Source: UBA9926 sp023261215
Lineage (GTDB): Bacteria > Pseudomonadota > Gammaproteobacteria > Pseudomonadales > Azotimanducaceae
Assembly: GCA_038136035.1 (NCBI GenBank)
Contig: JAYPYV010000003.1
Coordinates: 67,958-131,957 of the forward strand
DNA: 64,000 nucleotides
Reading direction: 5' to 3'
Shown here: in pieces, positions 53,970 to 62,489 of the stretch
Layout of the letters: each line of letters starts with the position of its first letter
Position numbering within the stretch: the stretch's first letter is position 1
The notes under the pieces: model-generated
What the model was told of the DNA's origin: nothing
Database searches by the model: none
What the model saw: only the letters and a program-made list of their open reading frames with translations
Made by a program: the position numbers and the translations under genes

Positions 53970-54758
53970 ATGACAGAACACTTGGGCCTTCATTTACTGG
54001 AACACCCGCTCTCACCTTATGTGCAAAAGGTGAAGCTCGCACTGCATTTCAAGGGCCTTCCTTTCACAAGCGCCTACCCGATGACAGACGCTGAGATCGC
54101 CGAGGACTTTGCTCTGAGCCCCCGAGGCGAAGTACCGCTGCTTAAACATCGCGATTTGGCGCTCTACGATTCGCGCGTCATCTGCACCTACATTGACGAG
54201 ACTTGGCCAGAGCCTGCGCTCATGCCCAAGAGCCCCTATGCCCGGGCACAAATTCGCTGGATTGAGGACGCGATGGACACGCATTTTGAGGCCAACACGT
54301 GGGGTCTTGCGGAAGTCACAATCTTTCGCCGGGCAACCGGCGAACTGGCTGATCGCTTGACCCGTCATGCACAGCAACAAATTTTGAATTGGTTTCAATG
54401 GCTTGACCAGAGACTATCTGATGGCGGGTGGTTTAACGGCCCAAGCTACGGTTGGGGCGATATGTGTGTGGTGCCGTTTGTTAATGGCGCGGCCCGCTTT
54501 GATCTTCACCCTAAGGCTGGGACTCCGCTCGCCGCGTGGCTCCGTCGCGTCAATGAGATCGACGCCGTCCGATTGACCCAATCGGCAGCGGCCGAGGCTG
54601 AGCTTGACCCACTGACTATGCAAGCCGCGTTAACATCGGGTTTCAAGCGAGAGTACCGAGATCATCGATTAGAGTGGATGATTCGAGCAGGCGGCATCGA
54701 CGTGGTTGCCCAAGGACTCTCCAACAACAATATTCGTTTCAATGGGAGCTTTTCTTGA
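53970..54758 (+). CDS. Glutathione S-transferase family protein
   Basis: N-terminal thioredoxin-like domain (LHLLEHPLSPYVQKVKLALHFKGLPF, EVPLLKHRDLALYDSRVICTYIDE) with the SPY motif and the cis-proline/ESxxI-like substrate segment, then an all-helical C-domain (about 95-225). 262 residues. AGGAGG lies upstream. It overlaps the next gene at its stop (TTGA), so both are coupled. Substrate unknown. Confidence 0.86.
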   Translation: MTEHLGLHLLEHPLSPYVQKVKLALHFKGLPFTSAYPMTDAEIAEDFALSPRGEVPLLKHRDLALYDSRVICTYIDETWPEPALMPKSPYARAQIRWIEDAMDTHFEANTWGLAEVTIFRRATGELADRLTRHAQQQILNWFQWLDQRLSDGGWFNGPSYGWGDMCVVPFVNGAARFDLHPKAGTPLAAWLRRVNEIDAVRLTQSAAAEAELDPLTMQAALTSGFKREYRDHRLEWMIRAGGIDVVAQGLSNNNIRFNGSFS

Positions 54759-55690
54759 ACTCAATCATTTTGCACCACTACCCGCCCAGCTTATTCTCGG
54801 AAAAAGTCAGGGCCCTACTCGGTTACCTTCAACTTGATTGGCAGTCAGTCATCATTCCCCCGATCATGCCCCGGCCGCATTTAATGCCGCTCTCCGGCGG
54901 CTATCGAAAAACGCCTATCATGCAAATCGGGGCGAATATCTACTGTGATACCGAGATTATTTGTCGAAAACTGAACAGCTTGAGCGATAAACCCGATCTC
55001 TACGCTGCCGGATTTAATGCGGAGCGTGTTGCCCGGTGGGCCGACACAGAATTATTCCGCACGACGGTGGCACTTAATTTCAGACCAGAAGCGATCGCGG
55101 CACAAATGAGTCAGATGTCCTCAGCTGATCTCGAGGCTTTTCAGAAGGATCGTGCCGAGCTCTCGGGGGGCAGCGCGATCGTGGCCGTCGATCCAACATC
55201 CGCTGAAACCCATTTCAAATCGTTAATGGATCAGCTGGCTCGTTCTCTCACTACGCCCTTCTTGTTCGGTGACCTGCCCAGCATTGCGGATTTCAGCGTC
55301 TATCACTGCCTGTGGTTCGTGGCAGGCAATACCGCCAACGCTCACCTCATGGATCCTTGGCCGCCAGTCATCGACTTCATGGCTCGCATGCGTGAAATGG
55401 GGCACGGCCAGTTCAAGGAGATCTCAGCCGAAGCCGCCTTGGAGATTGGCTGTCAGTCCCGTCCCAGCTTGTCTGATGAGGCTCGAGTCGATCCGACCTT
55501 CGCCGGCAAGCTGACCCCAGGCATCGTCGTTGGCGTTTCGCCAAATGATTATGGCCGGACGCCCGTGGTTGGTGTCTTACACACTTGGACAGAGAATGAA
55601 ATCATCATTCTAAGAGACGACGCGCTGGCAAGTGAGATCGCAGTGCACTTTCCCAACATTGGCTTTGAAGTGCAGACCGTCGATCTCTGA
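54755..55690 (+). CDS. GST-like protein with an extra C-terminal beta-rich domain
   Basis: Start is TTG at 54755 overlapping the previous stop as TTGA, with GGGAG upstream, giving 311 residues. The N-terminus IILHHYPPSLFSEKVRALLGYLQL is a thioredoxin/GST fold (1-75) and residues 85-225 form the GST helical domain (PFLFGDLPSIADF). Residues about 241-311 (GKLTPGIVVGVSPNDYG, PVVGVLHTW, IIILRDD, VHFPNIGFEVQ) form a beta-rich extension not found in ordinary GSTs. I do not recognise this domain. Confidence 0.8.
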   Translation: MNSIILHHYPPSLFSEKVRALLGYLQLDWQSVIIPPIMPRPHLMPLSGGYRKTPIMQIGANIYCDTEIICRKLNSLSDKPDLYAAGFNAERVARWADTELFRTTVALNFRPEAIAAQMSQMSSADLEAFQKDRAELSGGSAIVAVDPTSAETHFKSLMDQLARSLTTPFLFGDLPSIADFSVYHCLWFVAGNTANAHLMDPWPPVIDFMARMREMGHGQFKEISAEAALEIGCQSRPSLSDEARVDPTFAGKLTPGIVVGVSPNDYGRTPVVGVLHTWTENEIIILRDDALASEIAVHFPNIGFEVQTVDL

Positions 55691-55739
55691 GCCCCGAGAG
55701 GCCTGGCATTAAAGCAGGGTACGAGCTTGAGTTCGCGGA

Positions 55740-57014
55740 TCAGGCAGCGGTTATCTCGTTGACGCACCTGAGCACTTCCGTCTGAAACACTTTGCCTCGC
55801 TCATTCACAATGTCGAGCACATGGAGCGACGTCGGCACAAACGCAAACCCGATCTGATGTTCTGGGTGCCATTGGAAGATTGAGCCTCCAAGGCCCATCC
55901 AACCATAGAACCCCTCTCGGCCAACATTCAGCCCCTTCTCCACGGACCCCATGTCGGATAGATGACCAAAGCGCGCGACGCCTCCCTGACTGAATGTGGT
56001 GCGCATCCCCATATCTTCCGTCTTCAGCTCCGCATGAAGCGCTTGCCAGGCATCGCTCGAAAGATAAGTTCGACCCTCAAAGGAACCGCCGGCGGCCAGC
56101 ATGGCCGCGAGTTTCGCGTAGCCCCGTGCTGATCCGTGCGAATTCGCCGAGCAGGTCTCGCCTTGGGCAATGGCATCATCGTTAAAGGACTCGATTCCCG
56201 TCATGCCTAAAATGGGTACGGGTAATTTGCGATCAGCCCGTCCACGCATCCGTCGCACCATGGGCGCCAAATTACGCACGAGGTCAAAGAGATGGTGGGT
56301 CACCGACCGACCCATCCAGGCTGGCAGACAACTTTTAAGCAAATGCTTCGTAAGCGACAAAGGCTTGAGCGGTGAACGCCTATTCAATTCTGCATCGGTG
56401 AGCCCGAGCACCACATCGATTCCAAGCGGGCCAGCGATGTCCTCCCTCAGGAACTCTCCGATGGTTCGTCCTTTTGCATCGACGCGCCTGAACACTTCGT
56501 TGACAATCCACCCGCGGGTAATCGCGTGGTACTCCCGCTTGCTTCGTTCCGGGTTTTCATAATGTAACGCGTGCGCTTCCAGCTGCCTGCCGATCGCATT
56601 CGCCTTAATGCGATCAGTGCGCAAATCACTCGGGTCAAGACTGATTTCTAATGCCGCCATTCCCGCCTCGTGGCGCATGAGGTCGGCCACCGTCAGCTCA
56701 GCCTTGCCATTGGCTGAAAACTCAGGCCAATAAGTCGCGATCGGCTGACCGTAATCCAGCAAGCCCTGGTCCACCAGCGAAGCCATAGCCAGGGCCTCAA
56801 GGTTCTTGCTGCTGCTGAATACGTTGACGATGGAGTCAGCATCGAAGGCTGCATCAGCCGTTTTTGATGCCCAGAGATCAACCACCTTCTCACCACGATG
56901 GTATACGCAGAGCTGAACATTGGTCTCGGCGCTGCGTGACACTTCCTGTTCAAAGCAGCGTTTAACCGACTCAAATCCTGAACCGACCTGGCCATTGATC
57001 ATCACTTTCGCCAT
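55740..57014 (-). CDS. Serine beta-lactamase-like hydrolase (EstB/class C fold)
   Basis: The S67-x2-K70 motif (FSSSKNLEAL) and the tyrosine in REYHAITRGW place this 424-residue protein in the beta-lactamase/transpeptidase-like esterase family (PF00144). The late motif GLGGSIFQWHPEHQIGFAFVP substitutes for the KTG triad, as in the LACTB-like and EstB groups. No signal peptide, so it acts in the cytosol, probably an esterase. It converges on the GST gene. Confidence 0.87.
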   Translation of the reverse strand: MAKVMINGQVGSGFESVKRCFEQEVSRSAETNVQLCVYHRGEKVVDLWASKTADAAFDADSIVNVFSSSKNLEALAMASLVDQGLLDYGQPIATYWPEFSANGKAELTVADLMRHEAGMAALEISLDPSDLRTDRIKANAIGRQLEAHALHYENPERSKREYHAITRGWIVNEVFRRVDAKGRTIGEFLREDIAGPLGIDVVLGLTDAELNRRSPLKPLSLTKHLLKSCLPAWMGRSVTHHLFDLVRNLAPMVRRMRGRADRKLPVPILGMTGIESFNDDAIAQGETCSANSHGSARGYAKLAAMLAAGGSFEGRTYLSSDAWQALHAELKTEDMGMRTTFSQGGVARFGHLSDMGSVEKGLNVGREGFYGWMGLGGSIFQWHPEHQIGFAFVPTSLHVLDIVNERGKVFQTEVLRCVNEITAA

Positions 57015-57089
57015 CTCATCAACTCTCACAGTTTTATTCTAAATACAGGGCCTCTGCCCTCACGGAACGCGCTCAGATCTATGATCACC

Positions 57090-57626
57090 TCAATTCGTCA
57101 TCTCAAGATAGGCATCCCGACTCATGCGATAAAGCAAATTGCCGACCGCAATGGCTCGCTCGTCCTGGGGATAAGACTCGACTGGAAATTTCGCAAGGGC
57201 CTTCTGCGAGCGAATATTCTGCTCGCCAATTTCGAAATATACGGCATTCACATGATTAAACAGAAAGGACAGCTGGATGTGTTTGACCGCCTGGTTCGCC
57301 CCACCGCCCCAAAGCGACCGAGCGATAAAGGAATACCCCAGGCGAATGCTGGGTTCTAGGACATCCAACCCATAAAAGCGCGTTGAACCCACTACCTCGC
57401 CAGACCCTTTGTCGACAATCGTGAAGCACCCCTCAGGATTCTGGAGTCCTACATCAAAGAATCGTTTAAAGACGTCTGGTTTCCAGCGATCACTCTGGGG
57501 GTGCTGCGCCCAGAGCTCAGGATCGCTCGCGACCTGATAAAGCGCGTCAAAGTGTCGGGGTTGGGTCTGCAGAAGATGAAAGCGCTCGCTCTCCAGATTC
57601 ACTTTGAAGGTTTCGACTGTCAGCAT
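57090..57626 (-). CDS. GNAT acetyltransferase, RimJ/RimL type
   Basis: About 178 residues with LESERFHLLQTQPRHFDALYQVASDPELW at the start, GCFTIVDKGSGEVVGSTRFY, and the CoA-binding region in LGYSFIARSLWGGGANQAVKHIQLSFLFNH, then NIRSQKALAKF. The usual QGxG P-loop is replaced by a GGG stretch. Start at 57626 overlaps the end of the DUF952 gene by seven bases. Confidence 0.85.
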   Translation of the reverse strand: MLTVETFKVNLESERFHLLQTQPRHFDALYQVASDPELWAQHPQSDRWKPDVFKRFFDVGLQNPEGCFTIVDKGSGEVVGSTRFYGLDVLEPSIRLGYSFIARSLWGGGANQAVKHIQLSFLFNHVNAVYFEIGEQNIRSQKALAKFPVESYPQDERAIAVGNLLYRMSRDAYLEMTN

Positions 57627-57997
57627 TGGCTTTGCTCGCACAAGGTTTCTATTTCAGATGCGGCCAAAACCTGCTCTGGCAGATCAAATGCTCGTCGAGT
57701 CAACATCCATTGCTGAGCCACATCAGCCGCCCGCAACGAACCATAAACATGGGGGAAGGCTCCCGGTCGAGGTGGCGAAGATTCAAAAACAAGCGATTCG
57801 CCTAGCCGCGATCGATCCACGGCCAAGAGAACAACGGTCTCGTGTCCGTCAAAATAACGTGCCAGCGTCAGCGAGAGCTGATGAGCCGATGACAAATGCA
57901 CGTATCCATCTTGTGCATCGAGAGCCGTTTCGATCACTCCGGTTCGCTGCGCAACCTCCCATTCAACCTCGGTGAGCACCTTGTACAAGAGACTCAT
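57620..57997 (-). CDS. DUF952 family protein
   Basis: A 125-residue protein with the DUF952 pattern: LYKVLTEVEWEVAQRTG, DAQDGYVHLSSAHQL, VVLLAVDRSRLG and PGAFPHVYGSLRAADV. Function unknown; related to ADP-ribosyl-transferase-like folds by report, which I cannot verify here. Overlaps the GNAT start, so coupled. Start at ATG 57997. Confidence 0.85.
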   Translation of the reverse strand: MSLLYKVLTEVEWEVAQRTGVIETALDAQDGYVHLSSAHQLSLTLARYFDGHETVVLLAVDRSRLGESLVFESSPPRPGAFPHVYGSLRAADVAQQWMLTRRAFDLPEQVLAASEIETLCEQSQC

Positions 57998-58037
57998 TGT
58001 TCCATCACCTTGGGTTGGAGGCATGCTCGTTGATTTC

Positions 58038-58415
58038 TCACCCGACCGCCAGCATGGCCAGTCGTTCCGTAAACGAGGCGACGGCCAGAAAACTCAAACC
58101 CAACAAAAGCTGGGCAAAAAAAGCGCCTCCGGCTTTGAACACCCTGAGATCGAAGGGCAGTGCCCGCTCGAAGGCTTTAAACTCAAATACGACCCGCAAT
58201 GCCACGTACCCGGCGATAAGATGAGCTGCAATATCCAAAGGCGGGGCATCGTCGATCCAGGCACAGCCCACCAGAGCCGCACTGATCACCACGCGCACTA
58301 ACCATGAAAAAAATAACTGCTCGATGTCGATGAGTTGTTCGCGAAATGTTTGAATCACTGAGCCCCCTATGGCGCTGGCTATTGCAAGCGGCGCATTGTT
58401 CCAGACACGTGTCAC
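58038..58415 (-). CDS. Hypothetical small membrane protein
   Basis: 125 residues with about three hydrophobic segments (LFFSWLVRVVISAALVGCAW, IAAHLIAGYVALRVVFEF, GGAFFAQLLLGLSFLAVAS). No family recognised. It is plausible as the first gene of the DUF952-GNAT group, 40 bases upstream, and divergent from the antiporter gene. The start codon is uncertain. Confidence 0.5.
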   Translation of the reverse strand: MTRVWNNAPLAIASAIGGSVIQTFREQLIDIEQLFFSWLVRVVISAALVGCAWIDDAPPLDIAAHLIAGYVALRVVFEFKAFERALPFDLRVFKAGGAFFAQLLLGLSFLAVASFTERLAMLAVG

Positions 58416-58671
58416 GTTGACAAATCCTGCTGCTATTCACTGCTCGCTCGTCAAGCCACTCAGACGTTCTAGCAAATCTCATGCAAGGGTTCGCGCAGTA
58501 CGCCTCTCTCAGAGTCACTCAGCGCCTTCGATTGGCTGGCTTCTGCGAAACAAGGCCAGCGGCTCAAAGCAACGTTCCTGACACGGGAGGCGGCGCCGAA
58601 AACTCATGGAAGGCTCGCCAAACGGTTGCTAATCGTTGGCAAGCTCTCAAGGTTACGTCAGGATATCTCTC

Positions 58672-60162
58672 ATGGCTCCAGATCCAACCATCCTGTCTCT
58701 TGCACCCATCGCCCTCGCGCTGGTTCTTTCGATCGCGACTCGACAGGTGATTCTGGGCCTGTTCGCGGGTCTGTACTTGAGTGTCCTGATGATTCATGGT
58801 CCGGCACCGATCGATGGGCTCGTCACCTTAATCAGAGACCATGTGGTTCCTGAAGTCATCGATCCCTACAACGCAGGCGTGCTGGTGCTACTCGCTTGCA
58901 TCGGCGGCTTTGTTGCCTTGTTAGAGAGATCGGGCGGCGGCACTGCACTTGCGCTCAGCTTATCGAAAGGCGTGATGACGCGAACACGCGTGCAATTGAC
59001 GGCTTGGGCGAGTGGCATTCTGATTTTTTTCTCTGATCTAGGCACACCCTTGATTGTCGGCCCTGCCTTCCGCTCGATGTTCGACCGCTTCCATGTCTCA
59101 CGACAAAAGCTCGCTTACCTGATCGATACCACTGCCTCGCCTGTGGCGATATTGATCCCATTTATTGGGTGGGGCGTTTACATCATGAGTCTCTTGAATC
59201 AACAGATTGAGCATCTTGATCTCAGTCGTCAGGACTATGAGCTGCTTCTTAGTGCGCTGCCCTACCAATTTTATGCTTGGCTCGCATTGAGTTCAGTACC
59301 GATCATGCTTCTCTTACGAGTCGAATTTGGTCCCATGCGTGCTGCCGAAGCAGTGGCTAAAACTGCAAACCCGTCGGTTGATGTTGCCCAGAATTCGACC
59401 ACGGCACGGGGCGGCGCTCAAGGGCGCGCCATTTTCATCTGGCTCCCGCTGGCGGTTTTGGGCGTCATGCTGTTTTGGATTCTGGGGCCACAAGGTTTCC
59501 CCTTCGAGCGTGTGAGTGGCACAGATTTTCGGGCTGGATTGTCATCCGCTTATATTCTGGCGACGCTCACGCTCGTGAGCCTCATGGCCATTTTCAGAAC
59601 CCAGAGCCTGATGAGCTCATTGACGGCTTATATCAACGGTATGACTCGCATGATGCCCATTGCAGTGATGCTTCTGCTCGCTTGGGCCATGAGCCATTGC
59701 CTCGCGCAGCTTGGCGCAGACCGGTTCGTCGCCCAAGCACTTGCGGCACAATTTGATCGAACTCTACTCCCCCCACTCATCTTCATCGTGGCCTGCTTGA
59801 TCTCTTTTGCAACCGGTTCGTCCTGGGGAACCTTTGCCCTGATCTTCCCGCTCGCCCTTCCCGCTGCGGTGGCAATGGATGCCTCTCTCGCACTCAGCGT
59901 TGCCGCAGTACTGTCTGGCGGCCTCTTTGGCGATCATGCCTCACCGATTTCTGAAACGACCATTCTCGCCTCAGCAGGGGCAGACATCGACACCTTCGAG
60001 CATTTCAGAACCCAACTTCCTTACGCGTTGATGAATGGTGCCTTATGTCTCGCTGGACTATTTTTGGCGAGCGCTACGTCACTCGTGTGGAGCTTGCCTA
60101 TTCTGCTTGCAGCGCAGCTCACATGTTTGGCGTTGATTAAGCAGCGGCTCAAACCGAGCTGA
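58672..60162 (+). CDS. NhaC-family Na+/H+ antiporter
   Basis: A polytopic protein of about 496 residues with ten or more helices. NhaC/ArsB-like features include FFSDLGTPLIVGPAFRSM, TTASPVAILIPFIGWGVYI, ATGSSWGTFALIFPLALPAAVAM and SGGLFGDHASPISETTILASAGA, typical of NhaC. Start at MAPDPTILS (58672) with AGGA upstream. It would exchange Na+ or an amino acid-like substrate for protons. Downstream gene is convergent. Confidence 0.88.
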   Translation: MAPDPTILSLAPIALALVLSIATRQVILGLFAGLYLSVLMIHGPAPIDGLVTLIRDHVVPEVIDPYNAGVLVLLACIGGFVALLERSGGGTALALSLSKGVMTRTRVQLTAWASGILIFFSDLGTPLIVGPAFRSMFDRFHVSRQKLAYLIDTTASPVAILIPFIGWGVYIMSLLNQQIEHLDLSRQDYELLLSALPYQFYAWLALSSVPIMLLLRVEFGPMRAAEAVAKTANPSVDVAQNSTTARGGAQGRAIFIWLPLAVLGVMLFWILGPQGFPFERVSGTDFRAGLSSAYILATLTLVSLMAIFRTQSLMSSLTAYINGMTRMMPIAVMLLLAWAMSHCLAQLGADRFVAQALAAQFDRTLLPPLIFIVACLISFATGSSWGTFALIFPLALPAAVAMDASLALSVAAVLSGGLFGDHASPISETTILASAGADIDTFEHFRTQLPYALMNGALCLAGLFLASATSLVWSLPILLAAQLTCLALIKQRLKPS

Positions 60163-60336
60163 CGTCCACCGTTGCGCTCGTCAGCTCTCGCATCATGACC
60201 TCCAGACGATTGAGCGTCCTGACCCAACTGCGCGCATGCCGGTTCTAGATTCCCTCTCTGCCATTGAACTTTCTTGAACCAGAAGGGGACGGGCAGTCGA
60301 CTTCGAGGCATCATCATCTCGATCAAGCCTGGTGAG

Positions 60337-61127
60337 CTACGATGTTGCAGCCAGTTTTGCTCGTCTTCGACTGAAAAAAGCCGCAATTCGAAGTAACCAA
60401 GCGCTGACGGCGAGGGTGAGTAAGCCACCAAAAATAATCCCGCCATGTTCCTGAAACCGAGCAAGGTAAGTGACGAAAAAACCCGTGAAGATCGCGTAGC
60501 TCGCGACCCAATGCAGCACCCGCCAACTTCGGCCCATTGCCCGAACAGACCAATTGTTAGAAGTTGCGACTTGGAGGACGAGCAGCGAATAAATCACGAG
60601 CGCCGCGGCATCATCGGCAGTGAACCAGGTCCCACGCTGATCATGCAGCATCAAGATCGCGACCATGTGGCAGAGGTGAGCCGCGCCGAAGGTCCACCCA
60701 AGGAGGCGGCGCTTGGGGCGAAGTGCTTTCACGAACCCAACTTTCATCAGCAGATTCAGAGCCATCAGCTGATTTAGAGCNNNNNNNNNNNNNNNNNNNN
60801 NNNNNNNNNNNNNNNNNNNNNNNNNNNNNNNNNNNNNNNNNNNNNNNNNNNNNNNNNNNNNNNNNNNNNNNNNNNNNNNNCTTTCACGAACCCAACTTTC
60901 ATCAGCAGATTCAGAGCCATCAGCTGATTTAGAGCCATCAGCTGATTTAGAGCGCCTAGGGTAAAAACCGGTAAGAAGAAAAAGAATGCGAGCCTTGCGG
61001 TATAACGAGTGAACAGCTCGTAGTCTTGCGTCGCCCCGTCACCCCAGCCCAGGGAAAACCCGAAAGCAAGCGATAACCCAACCATCAAGGTCAGCGTTGC
61101 GATAAGAGTCGCACGATCAATGGGCAT
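60337..61127 (-). CDS. Ferric reductase-like/MsrQ-type heme membrane protein, split by assembly gap
   Basis: The frame runs from ATG 61127 (or 61136) through a 100-N block to the stop at 60337. If the duplicated 55-base ends around the Ns are collapsed, one continuous frame of about 211 residues results. It has six helices with histidines in GAAHLCHMVAIL and WRVLHWVASY, as in ferric-reductase/YedZ-like cytochromes that bind two hemes. Residues near 58-78 repeat LNQLMA. Function inferred only; it could donate electrons for a periplasmic reductase. Confidence 0.6.
60781..60880. other. Assembly gap (100 N) with overlapping contig ends
   Basis: The 55 bases before the Ns (60726-60780) are repeated exactly after them (60881-60935). 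This is two contig ends overlapping across an in-frame repeat, not real missing sequence of fixed size. Confidence 0.9.
60919..60954. repeat. 18-base in-frame tandem repeat inside the heme membrane protein gene
   Basis: CATCAGCTGATTTAGAGC occurs twice in tandem at 60919-60954, and a one-unit version lies at 60763-60780. On the coding strand it gives repeats of the six residues LNQLMA. Copy number in the genome is uncertain because the assembly broke here. Confidence 0.75.
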
Positions 61128-61206
61128 GATTCGCATTTGAGCAAAGAGGGATACAGTGCCTCACATTGAGGCAAACGACGCTCGGTTTAGCCATCCATCT
61201 CAGCCG

Positions 61207-62265
61207 TCAGCCTGGACCATTAGCCAAAGCCTGCTCTTCATCATCCATCTCCGCGGGAATGGACTCAAAGAGGGGTGTCGACAAGTAACGCTCGCCCGTG
61301 TCTGGCAGCATCACCAACATCACTGAGCCCTCGGGCGCGCGGCCAGCGACTTCCATCGCGGTTGCCAAAGTAGACCCACCCGATATCCCTGTCAGAATGC
61401 CCTCTTCCGCGGCCAACCGCCTCGCCCACTGCATGCCTTCTTCTCCATTGACGGGCAAAACTTCATCAAAGTACTGGTTGTCGATGCTTTCTTGGAGCAC
61501 ATTCGGAATGAAATCCGGCGTCCATCCCTGAATCATATGGGGCTGCCACGCTGGGTGACTTTCTGCGGGCGAGCCGTCTTTTAGGCGTGCCTGCGCTTGA
61601 CCCGAACCGAGAAGCGGCGCGTTGTGGGGCTCTGAAACAATAATCTTGCAGTCAGGTCGCTCTCGCCGTAAGACTCGTGCCACGCCCGTGACCGTACCCC
61701 CAGTGCCATAACCTGTTACCCAGTAATCGAGCTGAGCGCCTTTAAAATCGGCAATGATTTCACGGCCGGTGGTCCGCTCATGAATGTCCGCGTTTGCTTC
61801 GGTTTCGAACTGTCGGGCGAAGAACCAGCCATTTTGTTCCGCCAGTTGCCTCGCCTTATCGACCATGCCCGTGCCTTTCGCCTCTTTCGGTGTCAGCACG
61901 ACTTTCGCTCCTAGCATGCGCATGAGCCGACGTCGTTCAACTGAGAAGGTTTCAACCATGGTGATGACCAAGGGGTAGCCTTTAGCGGCGCAAACCATCG
62001 CAAGGCCGATGCCGGTATTGCCCGAGGTGGCTTCCACGACCGTTTGTCCTGGCGTTAAAAGGCCGTCCCTTTCGGCACGCTCAATAATGCTGAGGGCCAG
62101 ACGATCCTTCACTGAGCTGAGTGGGTTAAACGATTCAACTTTCACGTACATGGTGACATGGGCTGGCGCGATGCGATTGAGGCGAACGCACGGCGTGTCG
62201 CCAACTGTTTGAACAATATTGTCAAAGGTTTGGCCACGGCCCTCGGTTTGAAAACGATCGCTCAT
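61207..62265 (-). CDS. cysK: Cysteine synthase (O-acetylserine sulfhydrylase family)
   Basis: A PLP enzyme making cysteine from O-acetylserine and sulfide. The cofactor lysine lies in NPLSSVKDRLAL, the phosphate loop is GYGTGGTVTGVARVL and the substrate loop EATSGNTGIG. At 352 residues it is longer than usual: an insertion (QARLKDGSPAESHPAWQPH) precedes IQGWTPDFIPNVL and there is an acidic tail. CysK is preferred over CysM because of the IQG..PDFIP motif. AGGGAG lies upstream. Confidence 0.88.
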   Translation of the reverse strand: MSDRFQTEGRGQTFDNIVQTVGDTPCVRLNRIAPAHVTMYVKVESFNPLSSVKDRLALSIIERAERDGLLTPGQTVVEATSGNTGIGLAMVCAAKGYPLVITMVETFSVERRRLMRMLGAKVVLTPKEAKGTGMVDKARQLAEQNGWFFARQFETEANADIHERTTGREIIADFKGAQLDYWVTGYGTGGTVTGVARVLRRERPDCKIIVSEPHNAPLLGSGQAQARLKDGSPAESHPAWQPHMIQGWTPDFIPNVLQESIDNQYFDEVLPVNGEEGMQWARRLAAEEGILTGISGGSTLATAMEVAGRAPEGSVMLVMLPDTGERYLSTPLFESIPAEMDDEEQALANGPG

Positions 62266-62489
62266 TTAGCATGCTCCCTTTACTAAGCGTCTTTTAACGC
62301 AACGTGCTTGATACCCTTAGGCTACGTGAATTACCGATATTTAGGAAAGTCTCAATCGTCATATCAATAGACCAATCAAACCCTTCCACTGGCGTTTTGA
62401 AGCCTCTGCCGGTGATCTGACAGACCTCACGAGCGATCACCAACTGTGCAAAACGCGGAGCCGTTCATTTTGGGAGCTCGACCCTGATC

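Noticed and set aside
58369..58581. Short frames in the divergent gap before the antiporter gene
   Set aside because: Low complexity, no ribosome site or domain.
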